Below, one piece after another: positions 50,484 to 63,109 of a DNA stretch of 64,000 nucleotides. The stretch covers positions 28,008 to 92,007 of the forward strand of contig NZ_CACMSM010000004.1 in assembly GCF_902616385.1 (NCBI RefSeq), written 5' to 3'. Below the pieces are notes generated by a model, which saw only the letters and a list, made by a program, of their open reading frames with translations, was not told the DNA's origin and did no database searches. Source of the stretch: an uncultured Prochlorococcus sp. (GTDB lineage Bacteria > Cyanobacteriota > Cyanobacteriia > PCC-6307 > Cyanobiaceae). Numbering within the stretch: the stretch's first letter is position 1; the number at the start of each line of letters is the position of its first letter. A program made the position numbers and the translations under genes.

Positions 50484-51575
50484 ATGCAAAAATTCTTATC
50501 AAATCAGAACAAACTTTTCTTAATTCTTTCGATTATAGTTTTACAGGTTTTTCTCTTAAAACCGATTCAAGTTCTAGCTGATTTACCTACTGGAAATGCA
50601 GTAAAAGATCCTAGTGCCATCCTCAGAAACGCACTCCCTATCAAGCAAGTTGAGTTGCAAGAACTTCAACACAAATTAGAAGAAACTAGTGACCTTGTAA
50701 GAGGAGGAAGATGGCCCGCTCTCACGAAAACTGTTACAAAATGTCAATCTTTACTAAAAAAATACCAAAGTAAAATTATTCAAGAATTACCAAACGATAA
50801 AAGGAAAATTGCTGAAACAACATTTTTAGAGCTCAAAGAAAATTTTGATGACCTTCAAGATCACTCTAAATCAAAAGACAAATACTCATTTATAGCAACC
50901 CGAAGAGATGCTTTAGATAAAATAGGTGGTTTAGAAGAATATTTTCTACCAAAAGAATTTCCATACTCTATTCCCAAAGAATTTGATAATTTGCCAAGAT
51001 TATTGGGCAGAGCAAAAGTCAAAATAAAAACCTCTAAAGGAGATATGCAAGCTATTGTGGATGGATTTAACGCTCCACTTACAGCAGGAGCATTTGTAGA
51101 TTTATCTTCAAAAAACTTTTACAAAGATTTGCCTATCAATAGAGCAGAAGAATTTTTTGTACTGCAAACAGGAGATCCAATTGGTGAAGATATTGGTTAC
51201 ATAGACCCTGAAACAAACAAAGAACGTCACGTTCCCTTAGAAATTAGAATTCCTGATGAAAAAGATACTTTTTATAATCAAACTTTTGAAGATTTAGGTT
51301 TTTACACAGAGACACCAACATTACCTTTTGCAACACTTGGAACTCTAGGGTGGTCCCATTCAAACACCGCAGTTGATGATGGCTCATCGCAATTTTTCTT
51401 CTTTTTATATGAAGCAGAATTAAATCCAGCAGGTCGCAATTTAATAGACGGGAGGAATGCTGCCTTTGGTTACGTTGTAGAGGGATTTGATGTATTAGAG
51501 GAGCTTACTAAAGAAGACACCATAATTTCAATTGATGTTTTAGAAGGGATTGAAAACCTCAAATTAAATGCATAA
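50484..51575 (+). CDS. Cyclophilin-type peptidyl-prolyl cis-trans isomerase (lumenal, TLP40-like)
   Basis: Signal peptide; helical region then [28 protein letters not shown]...GSSQFFFFL. Confidence 0.85.
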   Translation: MQKFLSNQNKLFLILSIIVLQVFLLKPIQVLADLPTGNAVKDPSAILRNALPIKQVELQELQHKLEETSDLVRGGRWPALTKTVTKCQSLLKKYQSKIIQELPNDKRKIAETTFLELKENFDDLQDHSKSKDKYSFIATRRDALDKIGGLEEYFLPKEFPYSIPKEFDNLPRLLGRAKVKIKTSKGDMQAIVDGFNAPLTAGAFVDLSSKNFYKDLPINRAEEFFVLQTGDPIGEDIGYIDPETNKERHVPLEIRIPDEKDTFYNQTFEDLGFYTETPTLPFATLGTLGWSHSNTAVDDGSSQFFFFLYEAELNPAGRNLIDGRNAAFGYVVEGFDVLEELTKEDTIISIDVLEGIENLKLNA

Positions 51576-52554
51576 AGAAATATTAGAAGATATAGGGGAA
51601 AAAGAATTAATAAATAGGCTTGGAAAATTTATGCCTAAAAATCAAATTTCAGATGATTGCGCTTTAATCAAAACTAAAAATGACAATTTACTTGTTAATA
51701 CTGATTCTTTGGTAGAAAATGTTCATTTCAATGACATTACTATTTGTCCTGGGGACCTTGGATGGAAAGCAGTTGTCAGCAATATCTCTGACTTATTATC
51801 CAGTGGGAGCGAAAAAACTATAGGTATCACAATAAGCCTAGTTCTACCTTCTAAAACTGAGTGGATTTGGGTTGAAGAATTATACAAAGGAATAAATAAA
51901 GCATTGAAAGAATATGGCGGGGAGATTCTAGGAGGAGATTGCTCAAAGGGAGATGAAAAAATCATTTCAATCACGGCCTTTGGAATTCAAGGTGAACTTG
52001 AATTACGAAGAAACGCTTGTAAACCCGGAGACATAATCTTAACTACAGGAATTCATGGTCTTAGCAAACTGGGATTTTTGATACAAAATAAAATTAATTT
52101 CGATAATGATTTTTCTCTTAATGAAAGATTAATCATTAAGTCCATTGAACATTTTTGTCGCCCTAGAGTTTACCCAAATTTTCTGAATAATCTCCTCAAA
52201 ACTCGCACCAATAAAAAAATAAGGAGAATAGGATGTACTGATAGCAGTGATGGTCTATTTCAAGCCTTACAAGATTTAGCAATAGCTAGCAACTGTAAAG
52301 CAATTATAAATTATGAAAAAATACCTAAAGATATGGATTGGCCTAAAGGAGATAAATGGGACGAATATTATTTTTTTGGAGGTGAAGATTATGAATTAGT
52401 TTTCTCATTACCAAAAAAATGGGCAGAGAATTTATCTAAAATTGATAAAGATATTAACGAGATTGGATTTTTTACTGATGGTGAACCATCAATAGAATTT
52501 AAGGATAATAAAAAAAGCAAATTATTTAATAACAAACCTTTCAAACACTTTTAA
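51568..52554 (+). CDS. thiL: Thiamine-monophosphate kinase
   Basis: DDCALIKTKNDNLLVNTDSLVENVHF; GCTDSSDGL; GGEDYELVFSL. Confidence 0.93.
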   Translation: MHKEILEDIGEKELINRLGKFMPKNQISDDCALIKTKNDNLLVNTDSLVENVHFNDITICPGDLGWKAVVSNISDLLSSGSEKTIGITISLVLPSKTEWIWVEELYKGINKALKEYGGEILGGDCSKGDEKIISITAFGIQGELELRRNACKPGDIILTTGIHGLSKLGFLIQNKINFDNDFSLNERLIIKSIEHFCRPRVYPNFLNNLLKTRTNKKIRRIGCTDSSDGLFQALQDLAIASNCKAIINYEKIPKDMDWPKGDKWDEYYFFGGEDYELVFSLPKKWAENLSKIDKDINEIGFFTDGEPSIEFKDNKKSKLFNNKPFKHF

Positions 52555-53577
52555 TTACTCCCAATTTTTAGCAACAATCTCTGCTAAATCTACAACTCTC
52601 TGACTATAGCCCCACTCATTGTCATACCATGCAAGGACCTTAACAAGGTTATCTCCAATACACATAGTAAGGTCACTATCCACAATTGATGATTCATTGG
52701 TACCTGCATAATCGCTTGACACTAGTGGTTCATCACCATACTTAATAATACCTTTCATTGAGCTTAGAGATGCTTCCTTGAGAGCATTATTGACTTCTTC
52801 AGTTGTGACAGATTTAGAAGATTCAAAAACAAAATCTACTGCTGAAACATTAGGAGTAGGAACTCTCATTGCAATTCCTGTTAGTTTACCTTTCATTTCT
52901 GGATATACCAGTGCTACTGCTTTTGCAGCACCTGTAGAAGTAGGAACGATGTTTGTAGCAGCGGCTCTAGCCCTTCTTAGATCTCTATGACTATTATCTA
53001 AAATTCTTTGATCACCTGTATAACTATGAATTGTAGTCATCAAACCTTTATTGATCCCAAAAGTTTGGTCTAAAACTTTAACAACTGGAGCTAAGCAATT
53101 AGTTGTACAACTAGCGTTACTCAAAATATCATAATCTTTGTGTTTATATGTATCAGCATTAACTCCAACCACATAAGTACCAACTCCATCACCTTTACCA
53201 GGAGCAGTTAAGATGACTTTTTTTGCTCCTACCTCTAAGTGCTTACTTGCACCTACGTCTGTATTAAATACTCCAGTAGATTCAATAACCAAATCTACAC
53301 CCCAGTCTTTCCAAGGGAGATTCAATGGGTTTCTATCAGAGAAACACTTAATTGTCTTGTTATTAATTACAAAAGTATCATCAGTATATTGAATATCAAC
53401 ACCATCAAGTTGACCAAGGACTGAGTCATATTTTAATAGATGCGCATTAGTCTTAGGATCTGAGGTAACATTAATTCCAACTACTTCAATGTTGGTATAA
53501 GCCCCTCTACTAAGCCAACAACGCATAAAGTTTCGACCAATTCTGCCAAAGCCGTTAATTGCAACACGCAAAGTCAT
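52555..53577 (-). CDS. gap2: Glyceraldehyde-3-phosphate dehydrogenase
   Basis: [49 protein letters not shown]. Confidence 0.97.
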   Translation of the reverse strand: MTLRVAINGFGRIGRNFMRCWLSRGAYTNIEVVGINVTSDPKTNAHLLKYDSVLGQLDGVDIQYTDDTFVINNKTIKCFSDRNPLNLPWKDWGVDLVIESTGVFNTDVGASKHLEVGAKKVILTAPGKGDGVGTYVVGVNADTYKHKDYDILSNASCTTNCLAPVVKVLDQTFGINKGLMTTIHSYTGDQRILDNSHRDLRRARAAATNIVPTSTGAAKAVALVYPEMKGKLTGIAMRVPTPNVSAVDFVFESSKSVTTEEVNNALKEASLSSMKGIIKYGDEPLVSSDYAGTNESSIVDSDLTMCIGDNLVKVLAWYDNEWGYSQRVVDLAEIVAKNWE

Positions 53578-53769
53578 AACTAATAATTTCTAAATGATTA
53601 ACCTAAGTTGCTGATCATACTGAATTTTGTGCAATAACGTAAGGTTTTTTTGATTTATTAAGCAAATAAGTCTAGTTTTGTATTAATTCAAGGAAAAAAA
53701 ACATTTTTTTTAAGAAAAAATAGCAAAATTTTGCTTAGAAGTTATTTTGATTTAAGTAAAAGATAAACA

Positions 53770-55191
53770 TTGAATAATAAATTAATTTTGAAAAGTCATT
53801 TTCATTTTATTGGTATTGGAGGTATTGGGATGTCAGCATTAGCAATAGGTTTACTTAAAAAAGGTTGTTCAGTTTCAGGATCTGATTTAGTTGAAAACGA
53901 TGAAACTAAAAAATTAGAGAAATTAGGTGCACTCATCTTTACTTCTCAAGTTCGACAAAATATTTACTTTGTTAATTCAAAATTTACCAACAAATTGATT
54001 AATTTTGTTGTAAGCTCCGCAATCAAGCCAGAAAATGAAGAATTTTCGTACTGCAGAGAAAAAAATTTATTAATAAAACATCGTTCAGAGATACTTGCAA
54101 TGCTAATGAGCACTTATTCTGCTTTGGCGGTAGCAGGCAGCCACGGAAAAACATCAACCAGTACATTTCTTTCTACAATACTTGAGTTATGTACACGTAA
54201 TTCTTCTTCAATAACTGGAGGAATAATTCCTATTTATAGCTCTAATTGTCACTTAGAAAATACAAAATACTTAGTAGCTGAAGTTGATGAATCTGATGGG
54301 ACAATTAACAAATATAAGTCTGATATCGGAATAATCAATAATATTGATTTTGATCATTGCGATCACTTTTCTAATTTAAGTGAAGTCATATCTTCTTTTA
54401 AAAGTTTCGCTAAAAACTCAAAAAAATTACTACTTAATTTTGATTGTGAAACCTCAAGAAATAATTTTTTTTCTAATTATAAATGGTCAAACACTACGGC
54501 TAAAAACATAGCTTATGCAATAATTCCGACTGAGATTAATTCAAAAAATACTATTGGGAAATATTATGAAAATGGAAATTTTATTAGTAATATAAATATT
54601 CCAATTCCAGGATTACACAATCTATCTAATATCACCGCAGCAATAGCAGCTTCAAGAATGATAGGAGTAGATTTTATAGAAATTAAAAAAAATATAAAAT
54701 ATCTGAAACTGCCAAAAAAAAGATTTGAATTCAGAGGCCAAATTGATGAAAGAAGTTTATATGATGATTATGCACATCACCCAAACGAAATAAAAGAGAC
54801 GATTAAATTAGGAAGATTATTGATTAAGCAAAAAAATAAAAATGAATGTCAAAAAAGGAGATTAATAGCTATATTTCAACCTCATAGATACTCTCGAGTA
54901 AAGCAATTTATTAAAGAATTCGCTGAAGAATTATCAAAAGCTGATGTTATTTATGTAACCAATATTTACGGTGCAGGAGAGGAAAACGAAGATAAAATTA
55001 CTTCAAAAGTTATCACTGATTTGATTTATAACAAAAATAAAAATGTTAATTACATAAAAAATTATTATGAAGTTACAAAAAATTTTTACGAATTAACTCA
55101 AAAAGGAGATTTAATTTTGAATATGGGAGCTGGTGATTGTCATAATTTCTGGTCAATTTTAAATGAAAAAAACAATAAAGTAGATAACTAA
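53770..55191 (+). CDS. murC: UDP-N-acetylmuramate-L-alanine ligase (TTG start)
   Basis: HFIGIGGIGMSALAIGLL; AGSHGKTSTSTFLS; DDYAHHPNEIK. Confidence 0.96.
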   Translation: MNNKLILKSHFHFIGIGGIGMSALAIGLLKKGCSVSGSDLVENDETKKLEKLGALIFTSQVRQNIYFVNSKFTNKLINFVVSSAIKPENEEFSYCREKNLLIKHRSEILAMLMSTYSALAVAGSHGKTSTSTFLSTILELCTRNSSSITGGIIPIYSSNCHLENTKYLVAEVDESDGTINKYKSDIGIINNIDFDHCDHFSNLSEVISSFKSFAKNSKKLLLNFDCETSRNNFFSNYKWSNTTAKNIAYAIIPTEINSKNTIGKYYENGNFISNINIPIPGLHNLSNITAAIAASRMIGVDFIEIKKNIKYLKLPKKRFEFRGQIDERSLYDDYAHHPNEIKETIKLGRLLIKQKNKNECQKRRLIAIFQPHRYSRVKQFIKEFAEELSKADVIYVTNIYGAGEENEDKITSKVITDLIYNKNKNVNYIKNYYEVTKNFYELTQKGDLILNMGAGDCHNFWSILNEKNNKVDN

Positions 55192-55194
55192 TTT

Positions 55195-56088
55195 ATGAAT
55201 AAAAAAATATTTTCTAAAAACTGTAATCTAAGTAGTTATACAACTATAAAAGTGGGAGGAGTAGCTGAATATTTTGCTGAGCCAAGAAGCATTGAAGAAT
55301 TTTCATATCTAATAAAATGGGCTAATTTAAACAAACAAAGATGTCAAATAATTGGAGCAGGTTCAAATCTTTTAATAAATAATATTTTCATAAAAGGCTT
55401 AGTTGTATGTACAAAAAAATTGAAATCATTAAAGATAGAGCCATATTCAGGAATTGTTGAAGCAGAAGCAGGTGTAATGCTACCAACATTATCTAATTCT
55501 CTTGCAAAAAATGGATTGCAAGGAGGGGAATGGGCTGTCGGAATTCCCGGAACATTAGGAGGAGCAATTTATATGAATGCTGGCACAAGTAATTTATCTC
55601 TAGCAAAAAATCTTATTTCCGTAAAAGTTATAAATAATAAAACTCATGAAAAACTTGAAATTGAAAAAAAAGATATCAATTTTGAGTATAGATTTAGCTC
55701 TTTTCAAAGAAATGATTTAACAATTATTAGTGCCAGATTACATTTTGAACCTAATGGAAATCTAGAACAATTAATACAAACAACCAAAAATAACCTTAAA
55801 TTTAAAACAGAAACACAACCATATCATCAACCAAGTTTTGGTAGTGTTTTTAAAAATCCTGAAAATAATTATGCAGCAAAATTAATTGATGAAATGGGTT
55901 TAAAGGGATTTAAAATTGGCGGAGCTGAAATTTCCACAATACATTCAAATTTTATAATTAACACTTCTTCAGCAAGTTCAAAAGATATTTATGAATTAAT
56001 AACAGTAATTCAACAAAAAGTACTACAAAACAAAGGGATTTATTTGCAACCGGAAGTAAGAATGATTGGTTTTGACTATCCTATCTAA
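55195..56088 (+). CDS. murB: UDP-N-acetylenolpyruvoylglucosamine reductase
   Basis: YTTIKVGGVAEYFAEPRS; GIPGTLGGAIYMNAG; SFGSVFKNP. Confidence 0.96.
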   Translation: MNKKIFSKNCNLSSYTTIKVGGVAEYFAEPRSIEEFSYLIKWANLNKQRCQIIGAGSNLLINNIFIKGLVVCTKKLKSLKIEPYSGIVEAEAGVMLPTLSNSLAKNGLQGGEWAVGIPGTLGGAIYMNAGTSNLSLAKNLISVKVINNKTHEKLEIEKKDINFEYRFSSFQRNDLTIISARLHFEPNGNLEQLIQTTKNNLKFKTETQPYHQPSFGSVFKNPENNYAAKLIDEMGLKGFKIGGAEISTIHSNFIINTSSASSKDIYELITVIQQKVLQNKGIYLQPEVRMIGFDYPI

Positions 56089-56105
56089 AGAAACGTTTTT
56101 AAAAA

Positions 56106-56456
56106 ATGGCGGGTTTTGGACTTCCTAACTTTGGGCAACTTACAGAAGCTTTTAAAAAAGCTAAACAAATTCAGCAAGATGCTCAAAAATTACAAGATGA
56201 ACTTGAAAATATGGAGATTGAAGGAAAAAGCGATGATGAAATGATAAAAGTCTGGATAAGTGGAAACCAACTTCCTTTAAAGGTAGAAGTACAAGAAAAT
56301 ATTTTAAATGCAGACAAAGAAAAAATAGAGGAAAATATATTACAAGCTATTCAAAAAGCTCATGAATTATCAACTACAACTATGAAAGAAAGGATGAATG
56401 ATTTGACTGGCGGATTAAATCTTAATCTTCCTGGTTTTGATAATAGTGACTCTTAG
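56106..56456 (+). CDS. YbaB/EbfC family nucleoid-associated protein
   Basis: [40 protein letters not shown]. Confidence 0.92.
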   Translation: MAGFGLPNFGQLTEAFKKAKQIQQDAQKLQDELENMEIEGKSDDEMIKVWISGNQLPLKVEVQENILNADKEKIEENILQAIQKAHELSTTTMKERMNDLTGGLNLNLPGFDNSDS

Positions 56457-57339
56457 AAGACTCAATCATTTCTTTATAAAAAGAATATCTTTCGAAAGAT
56501 TTATTTAGATTACATCCCTTATCGTTTAAATGTAAGCAGTTACGAAATTTACACTTAATTCCTTCTTCGATTACTTGTTTATATATTTCTGAATAAAGAT
56601 TTGGTAACAACTTAATATCAACCTCTAGGGGTTGCATATTAAAACCAGGCGTATCCACAATGTAACTTTGATTCGACATAGAAAATAACTGAACATTTCG
56701 AGTAGTATTTTTTCCTCTCTTAATTTTATTGGAAACTGGAGAAGTACTATTTTGAAGACCTGGAATAATCATATTTAGCAAAGTAGTTTTGCCAACACCT
56801 GAAGGGCCCATAAAAATTGAACATTCTTTTTGCTTTAACTCGGCTAATAAATTTTTAAAACAATCAGATTTCTGTAAATTTAAAGTTATGGCTTGGTAAC
56901 CCCATTTCTCAAATTTATCAAGTAAAAATGATCTTCTTTTATCAGAAATTAAATCACACTTTGTCAAAACTAATGAGACTTCAACTCCCATTGATTCTGC
57001 TGATATCAAAAACCTATTAACTTGAGATAAATTTAACTCTGGTTCTTCAACGGAAAAAGTAACGTATATGTTAGAAATATTTGCAACTGAGGGTCTAACC
57101 AAAAGATTTTTTCTTTTTTTTAGACTTGTTATTAATGCGCGTTTACTTTTAAAATCAGTTTTTTCAATCGCTACTTCGTCTCCAACATAAATTAATTCAT
57201 CCTTGAAATTTATAGACTTCTTAACCTTACATAAAAATTTCTCGCTATTTCCAGAGTTTTCTTGATTTTTTAAATCAACTAAAAAAAAATCATTAAATTT
57301 TTTCGTAACTAAACCTAAATATTTACTATTAATTTTCAT
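56422..57339 (-). CDS. rsgA: Ribosome small subunit-dependent GTPase A
   Basis: Permuted GTPase motifs [27 protein letters not shown]-terminal zinc motif. Confidence 0.94.
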   Translation of the reverse strand: MKINSKYLGLVTKKFNDFFLVDLKNQENSGNSEKFLCKVKKSINFKDELIYVGDEVAIEKTDFKSKRALITSLKKRKNLLVRPSVANISNIYVTFSVEEPELNLSQVNRFLISAESMGVEVSLVLTKCDLISDKRRSFLLDKFEKWGYQAITLNLQKSDCFKNLLAELKQKECSIFMGPSGVGKTTLLNMIIPGLQNSTSPVSNKIKRGKNTTRNVQLFSMSNQSYIVDTPGFNMQPLEVDIKLLPNLYSEIYKQVIEEGIKCKFRNCLHLNDKGCNLNKSFERYSFYKEMIESSKSHYYQNQED

Positions 57340-57559
57340 TCAAAATTTTTATTTTTATAAATTTTTCATTTTCTTTAATTTGTTTAAAGAAACATCCCAT
57401 CTCTTTTAAATTGTTTAATACCATTTCTTCTGGTTCACCTTTATCTAGTTCAACGATAAGTTGCTCATTTTTAGATAACTTCTCCAAAGCCAATTTAATT
57501 TTGACGACATTTAAAGGACATGGAACAGATTTAAGATCCAAATGCTTTAAGGAAATCAT
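57329..57559 (-). CDS. TusA/SirA-like sulfurtransferase
   Basis: LDLKSVPCPLNVVKIKLALEKL. Confidence 0.85.
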   Translation of the reverse strand: MISLKHLDLKSVPCPLNVVKIKLALEKLSKNEQLIVELDKGEPEEMVLNNLKEMGCFFKQIKENEKFIKIKILNEN

Positions 57560-58683
57560 TAAGATTCTTTACCAAATAATTTACTAAAAAGTCCACTACT
57601 GGAATTAATATTTTTATCTGAATATTGAGAGGCTAAACCCTCTAAAAGCTCTCGTTCTGAGTCGGTTATACGAGTCGGTAATTTTACTTTTACTAAGACT
57701 TCATGATTTCCTCTCGCAACCGGATTTCCAAGTCTAGGTACCCCTTTATTTTCAAGAGAAAGAGTTGTATTTGGCTGCGTACCACTTGGAATTTTTAAAT
57801 TAACATCTCCATCAACAGTAGTGATTTTTACAGTGTCACCTAAAATAGCCTGTAAATAACTTACTGCTATTTCTGAGTAAATAGTTACACCATCTCTTTT
57901 AAGTTTTGAATCATTCTTAACCTTTATAAAAACATAAAGATCTCCAGGTGGACCTCCTTTCAAACCAACATTTCCCTCACCGGAAACTCTTAATTTAGTG
58001 CCAGTATCAACTCCTGCAGGAATATTAATTCTTAATTTTTTTCTGACTTGCTTTACGCCATTGCCGCCGCAAGTTACACATGGATCTGCAATTATTTGGC
58101 CAACCCCATTACATGAAGGACATTCAGCTACTTGTGTGAAATTACCAAAAGGTGTTCTTGTAGCTCTTCTAACTTGTCCACTTCCACCACATGTTGAACA
58201 AGTTTTGGGGCCGGTTCCTGGTTTTGCGCCTGTTCCTCTACAGACTTCACATGTCTCTAAATGAGGAATTTTAATTTCTCTTTGTTGGCCAAAAATTGCA
58301 TCTTTAAAGTCAACATTAAGGTCATACCTAAGATCATCTCCTTGTTGAGGACCTCTTCTTTGTGTTCTTCCTCCTTGTGGATTTTGCCCCCCAAAGCCAT
58401 TGAAAAAAGTTTCAAATAAATCTGCAAAGCCACCCATATCTCCCATATCAGGCATTCCAGCTGCACCCCCAAGGCCAGCCTCTCCAAATTGGTCATATCT
58501 TGCTCTAGTTTCAGGATCAGCTAGTGCTTCGTAAGCCTTACCAATTTCTTTAAATTTATCTTCCGCTCCAGGTTCTTTATTAACATCAGGATGGTATTGT
58601 CGTGCTAATTTTCTATAAGCCCTTTTTAAGGTATCCGCATCAGCATCTCTTGAAACTCCAAGTATTTGGTAAAAATCAGCCAT
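57559..58683 (-). CDS. dnaJ: Chaperone DnaJ
   Basis: J domain with [24 protein letters not shown], four CxxCxGxG repeats. Confidence 0.97.
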   Translation of the reverse strand: MADFYQILGVSRDADADTLKRAYRKLARQYHPDVNKEPGAEDKFKEIGKAYEALADPETRARYDQFGEAGLGGAAGMPDMGDMGGFADLFETFFNGFGGQNPQGGRTQRRGPQQGDDLRYDLNVDFKDAIFGQQREIKIPHLETCEVCRGTGAKPGTGPKTCSTCGGSGQVRRATRTPFGNFTQVAECPSCNGVGQIIADPCVTCGGNGVKQVRKKLRINIPAGVDTGTKLRVSGEGNVGLKGGPPGDLYVFIKVKNDSKLKRDGVTIYSEIAVSYLQAILGDTVKITTVDGDVNLKIPSGTQPNTTLSLENKGVPRLGNPVARGNHEVLVKVKLPTRITDSERELLEGLASQYSDKNINSSSGLFSKLFGKES

Positions 58684-58712
58684 TAGATAATGCTCAAATA
58701 AGAATTTGGAAT

Positions 58713-59432
58713 TTATACATCTTCAGAAGTATTTGCCTCTGAATTAACATCCCCTTCAACTGTATCCTTTTCTACTTCCTGTTGTGAATTTTGTTTGCCT
58801 GGTCCCATAGAAACCTTAACCAATGCATGTCTCAAAACCTTACCTTCTAGATGATATCCTCGCTGCAATTCTTCAATAATAAAATCCTCTTCAAACTCTT
58901 CACTAGGTTCTCTTAATACAGCTTCATGCAAGTTTGGATCAAATTGCTGACCAACAACTCTCATGGGTGAAACTCCCTGTTGTTTTAAAACTTCTACTAG
59001 TTGTTTATACAATCCTTGATAACTTCTATGAAGAGCTTGAGCTTCTTCACTTTCTGGTTTAAGTTGTTGTCTTGCTCTCTCAAAATTATCAACAATAGGA
59101 AGTATTGCAGTTAAAGTCTTTGAAACAAGTTGGATTTTTAAATCGTCCTGATCCCTAGATTGCCTTTTTCTGAAATTATCAAAATCTGCTGAAATCCTTA
59201 CATATTGATTTTTTAATGTTTCATGCTCTTTTTCTAATTGTTCTAATCTTGCATCATTATTTGAGATAGTATTTTTTAATTCTTCAGTATTTATTTCTTC
59301 TGTTTTTTGAGAAGATAATTCATCAATTTCGGTAGTTAAATTTTGGTTGGATGATGTATCTTCAGGAGCATTATCCTGATTAGAATCATCATTTTCTTTA
59401 TTATCAATATTGTCTGATTGATTTTCAATCAT
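58713..59432 (-). CDS. grpE: Nucleotide exchange factor GrpE
   Basis: [47 protein letters not shown]. Confidence 0.94.
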   Translation of the reverse strand: MIENQSDNIDNKENDDSNQDNAPEDTSSNQNLTTEIDELSSQKTEEINTEELKNTISNNDARLEQLEKEHETLKNQYVRISADFDNFRKRQSRDQDDLKIQLVSKTLTAILPIVDNFERARQQLKPESEEAQALHRSYQGLYKQLVEVLKQQGVSPMRVVGQQFDPNLHEAVLREPSEEFEEDFIIEELQRGYHLEGKVLRHALVKVSMGPGKQNSQQEVEKDTVEGDVNSEANTSEDV

Positions 59433-59506
59433 TTTTCTAAAATTTAATAGAACTATTGTCCAATAAAGTGATGCACAAAACAAGTTGCGGAAGGCCGCAC
59501 AAATAT

Positions 59507-60001
59507 TTATTCAGGAACAAACCTTAATGCTAATCCATTATTGCAGTATCTTTTGCCAGTTGGAAGTGGCCCATCATTGAAGACATGTCCCTGATGACCT
59601 CCACACCGAGAGCAATGATATTCGGTTCTAGGAACAATTAACTTGAAATCAACTTTTGTTTCTACTGATCCTTGAATTGAATCCCAAAAACTTGGCCATC
59701 CTGTACCACTATCAAATTTTTTATCTGAGGAAAAAAGCGGCAAATCGCATCCTGCACAGTGAAAAATACCTTTCCTCTTCTCATTATTTAATTGGCTGCT
59801 AAATGCTCTTTCAGTCCCTTCCTCCCTCAAGATATAATATGATTCTGGACTAAGCCTATCCTTCCATTCATCATTTGATAAATTCCACTCTTCTTTAGAA
59901 GACAGTGAAGATGCTAATACTTTCATGGGATTAAAGATTTTTTTTAAGATTGACATGGTAGGAATTAGAATAAAAGTTCTTCTTGATAGAAATTGATTCA
60001 T
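59507..60001 (-). CDS. msrB: Peptide-methionine (R)-S-oxide reductase
   Basis: [48 protein letters not shown]. Confidence 0.95.
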   Translation of the reverse strand: MNQFLSRRTFILIPTMSILKKIFNPMKVLASSLSSKEEWNLSNDEWKDRLSPESYYILREEGTERAFSSQLNNEKRKGIFHCAGCDLPLFSSDKKFDSGTGWPSFWDSIQGSVETKVDFKLIVPRTEYHCSRCGGHQGHVFNDGPLPTGKRYCNNGLALRFVPE

Positions 60002-61027
60002 ATACTTAAATCACAAAAAATAATGGATTTCATTAAAACTAATTCTATTAATAATATTCATAAATTAAGTATTGCTCCAATGATGGATTGTACCGATAAG
60101 CACTTCAGAATGATAATGAGAAAAATAAGTTCTAAAGCTCTTTTGTATACGGAAATGATTGTGGCCCAGAGTTTAGTTTTTACAAATAAAAAAGAAAAAT
60201 TTCTAGATTTTAATGATGAGGAACACCCGATAACAATTCAGTTTGGAGGGGACGATCCTAAAATCCTTAAAGAGGCTGCCCAAATGGCACAGGATTGGGG
60301 TTATGACGAAATAAACTTTAATGTTGGTTGTCCTAGTCCAAGGGTCTGTTCTGGAAATTTTGGGGCTTCACTTATGAAAGAACCTGAAAAAGCAGCAAAA
60401 TGTATAGAATCTTTAAAAAATAATTGCAACTTGCCGGTTACGATCAAACACAGAATCGGTGTAGACAATTATGATAGTTTCGTTAATTTGAATAATTTCG
60501 TAAGAATTGTCGCAAATGCTGGTGCAGACAGATTCACAGTTCATGCAAGAAAAGCCATATTAAAAGGTCTAAATCCAAAACAAAATAGGACCATACCACC
60601 ACTAAATTATGATGTAGTAAAAAAATTGAAAAAATCAAATCCAGACTTATTAATAGAAATCAATGGAGGTTTAACAAATATCGATGAATCACTAAAAGCC
60701 TTGAAAGATTTTGATGGGGTCATGATTGGACGGTCAATTTATAAACATCCCTTGAGATGGGCTGAAATTGATCAAAAGATTTATGGAATTAATAAAAAGC
60801 CCAAATCAGCTTCAAATATTATATTCTCCTTAATCCCATACATAGAAGCGCATTTAAGAAATGGAGGAAAATCTTGGGATATTTGTAAACATCTTATAAA
60901 TTTAGTTGAAGGTATACCAAAAGCTAAAATTTGGAGAAATCAAATTTCTAATAAATCTATAAAAAATGAATTAAATATCGAATATTTATTTAAATTAACG
61001 ACAGCACTTCAAGAAATGGGTTATTAA
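59993..61027 (+). CDS. dusA: tRNA-dihydrouridine synthase (DusA-like)
   Basis: SIAPMMDCTDKHFRMIMRKIS; INFNVGCPSPRVCSGNFGASLM; GVMIGRSIYKHPL. Confidence 0.93.
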   Translation: MIHILKSQKIMDFIKTNSINNIHKLSIAPMMDCTDKHFRMIMRKISSKALLYTEMIVAQSLVFTNKKEKFLDFNDEEHPITIQFGGDDPKILKEAAQMAQDWGYDEINFNVGCPSPRVCSGNFGASLMKEPEKAAKCIESLKNNCNLPVTIKHRIGVDNYDSFVNLNNFVRIVANAGADRFTVHARKAILKGLNPKQNRTIPPLNYDVVKKLKKSNPDLLIEINGGLTNIDESLKALKDFDGVMIGRSIYKHPLRWAEIDQKIYGINKKPKSASNIIFSLIPYIEAHLRNGGKSWDICKHLINLVEGIPKAKIWRNQISNKSIKNELNIEYLFKLTTALQEMGY

Positions 61028-61554
61028 TTGGTCTCGTTTGAAGCATTGCTCTCACTGGAAACGCCCCTTTTTCTTCTGCTCCTACCGTTTTCATATTCAG
61101 AATTATCAGAAGAATTTCCATAGCTTCTGTCTTCCCAACCTTCTGCTCCAGAAGATTTACTAGAGTTAGGACTATTAGATCCATTATTACCACCGCCATA
61201 GCCACCACCGCCGTAGCCACCATTATTGCCACCACCGCCGTAGCCACCATTATTGCCGCCGCCGTAGCCGCCATTATTGCCGCCTCTTCCTCCTCTACGA
61301 GGTCCACCAGAACCTCTAGGCTCAGCTTTATTAATTCTTAATGGTCTTCCCATAAGTTCCGCACCTTGCAAACCATCAATAGCTTTTGACTCAATTGCTT
61401 CATCTGCCATTTCGATAAATGCGAATCCTCTTTTCCTTCCAGTATCCCTCTCCAAGGGAAGAGAACAATTTAAAACCTCACCAAAAGGGGCAAACAACTG
61501 TACTACATCTTCACGCTCTGCGCGGAACGGCAAATTGCCAACAAAAATGCTCAC
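61024..61554 (-). CDS. RRM RNA-binding protein, glycine-rich C-terminus
   Basis: MSIFVGNLPFRAEREDVVQLFAPFGEV; KRGFAFIEM; GGYGGGNNGGYGGG repeats. Confidence 0.95.
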   Translation of the reverse strand: MSIFVGNLPFRAEREDVVQLFAPFGEVLNCSLPLERDTGRKRGFAFIEMADEAIESKAIDGLQGAELMGRPLRINKAEPRGSGGPRRGGRGGNNGGYGGGNNGGYGGGGNNGGYGGGGYGGGNNGSNSPNSSKSSGAEGWEDRSYGNSSDNSEYENGRSRRKRGVSSESNASNETN

Positions 61555-61666
61555 TTTAAACTCAACAAAAATTTACCTTATAAAAAAACTACAATAAGTA
61601 GTCTCATAACATTGCTTCACTATACTACTTCAAAGCATACCCTTGTTGTAGAAAAATAATTGAGAT

Positions 61667-63046
61667 TCAAATTAACAATCTTTTTTGCCAATTGTTTACC
61701 TCTTTTTCTACCTGCACAAAACCTGTACCACCTTCGCTATTTCTTGATTTAACGACATTAAGAGGTTTAAGATCCACAAAAACATCCTCATCAAATTCAG
61801 GATGAAATTTTTTAAATTCTTCAATTTTGAGATTTTTAAATAACATTTTTCTCTCTAGGCAGTATTTAACCATTTGACCAACAACTTGATAGGCTGTCCT
61901 AAAAGGAACATCTTTATCAACTAAGTAATCTGCCAAATCAGTAGCATTAGAAAAATCGTTTTCTACAGAATCAGATAGATTTTTTATATTAAATTCAATG
62001 CCATCATTTATTAAAATAGTCATTGCTTTAATACAAGAAGATATTGTTTCTGCAGTATCAAATATTGGCTCTTTATCCTCTTGAAAATCCTTATTGTAAG
62101 AAAGTGGCACCCCTTTGACCATTGTTAACAACGCCTGGAGATGTCCATAAACTCTTCCTGTCTTACCTCTTATCAATTCTGGAACATCGGGATTTTTTTT
62201 CTGCGGCATTAAGCTACTTCCTGTAGCACATTTATCTGTTAATTTTGCAAAAGAAAATTCATCAGTTACCCATAAAATTATTTCCTCTGAAATTTTACTT
62301 AAATGAGACATCAATATAGCAGATGCAGAAACAAACTCTATGCAAAAATCTCTATCACTTACGGCATCAATACTGTTTTTATAAATCTTTTTAAAACCCA
62401 ATTCTGTAGCTGTAAAGTGCCTATCTATTTTTATTTTTGTTCCAGCTAATGCTGCAGCTCCTAACGGAGAAATATTAACTCTTGAACGTACTTCTTTATA
62501 CCTTTCACGGTCTCTTTGGAGCATTTCTATATAAGCCAATAAATGATGAGCCAAAGATAATGGTTGAGCTCTTTGCATGTGGGTATAACCAGGAATTAAG
62601 GTATAAATATTGGATTTCGCAAGATTTAAGAAGGATTTTTGCAAATCGGTTATTAAAATTTCAATATTGTCAATCTCTTTTCTCAGCCACAATCTAATAT
62701 CTGTACCAACTTGATCATTTCTACTTCTACCTGTATGTAATTTTTTTCCAGTTTCACCAATTAAACTTATCAGCTTTTCTTCTATGCAATAGTGAATATC
62801 TTCAGAAGGTGGACTGGGAGAAAATTTACCCTCCAAATACTCAACTTTTATTAACTCTAAACCATTAATAATCTGCGAAGTTTCAGAAGAGGATAAAACT
62901 TTTGTTTTGCCAAGCATTTTCGCATGAGCAATCGAGCAATCTAAGTCTTCTAAAATAAGTTTTCTATCAAAAACAATTGAGGCATTAAACTTTTCAATAA
63001 AAGGGTCAAGTGCATTATCAAATCTTTTACTCCAAACTTTTGCCAT
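61667..63046 (-). CDS. argH: Argininosuccinate lyase
   Basis: [55 protein letters not shown]. Confidence 0.97.
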   Translation of the reverse strand: MAKVWSKRFDNALDPFIEKFNASIVFDRKLILEDLDCSIAHAKMLGKTKVLSSSETSQIINGLELIKVEYLEGKFSPSPPSEDIHYCIEEKLISLIGETGKKLHTGRSRNDQVGTDIRLWLRKEIDNIEILITDLQKSFLNLAKSNIYTLIPGYTHMQRAQPLSLAHHLLAYIEMLQRDRERYKEVRSRVNISPLGAAALAGTKIKIDRHFTATELGFKKIYKNSIDAVSDRDFCIEFVSASAILMSHLSKISEEIILWVTDEFSFAKLTDKCATGSSLMPQKKNPDVPELIRGKTGRVYGHLQALLTMVKGVPLSYNKDFQEDKEPIFDTAETISSCIKAMTILINDGIEFNIKNLSDSVENDFSNATDLADYLVDKDVPFRTAYQVVGQMVKYCLERKMLFKNLKIEEFKKFHPEFDEDVFVDLKPLNVVKSRNSEGGTGFVQVEKEVNNWQKRLLI

Positions 63047-63109
63047 ATCAATTTTTAACTTTAAGTATCTCTAATAAAGCATTTTTTTATATGAGTGACA
63101 AAAAAATAT

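Noticed and set aside
61170-61290. Repetitive GGC/CCACC tract as a repeat or CRISPR-like array
   Set aside because: Explained by the glycine-rich tail (GGYGGGNNGG) of the RRM protein.
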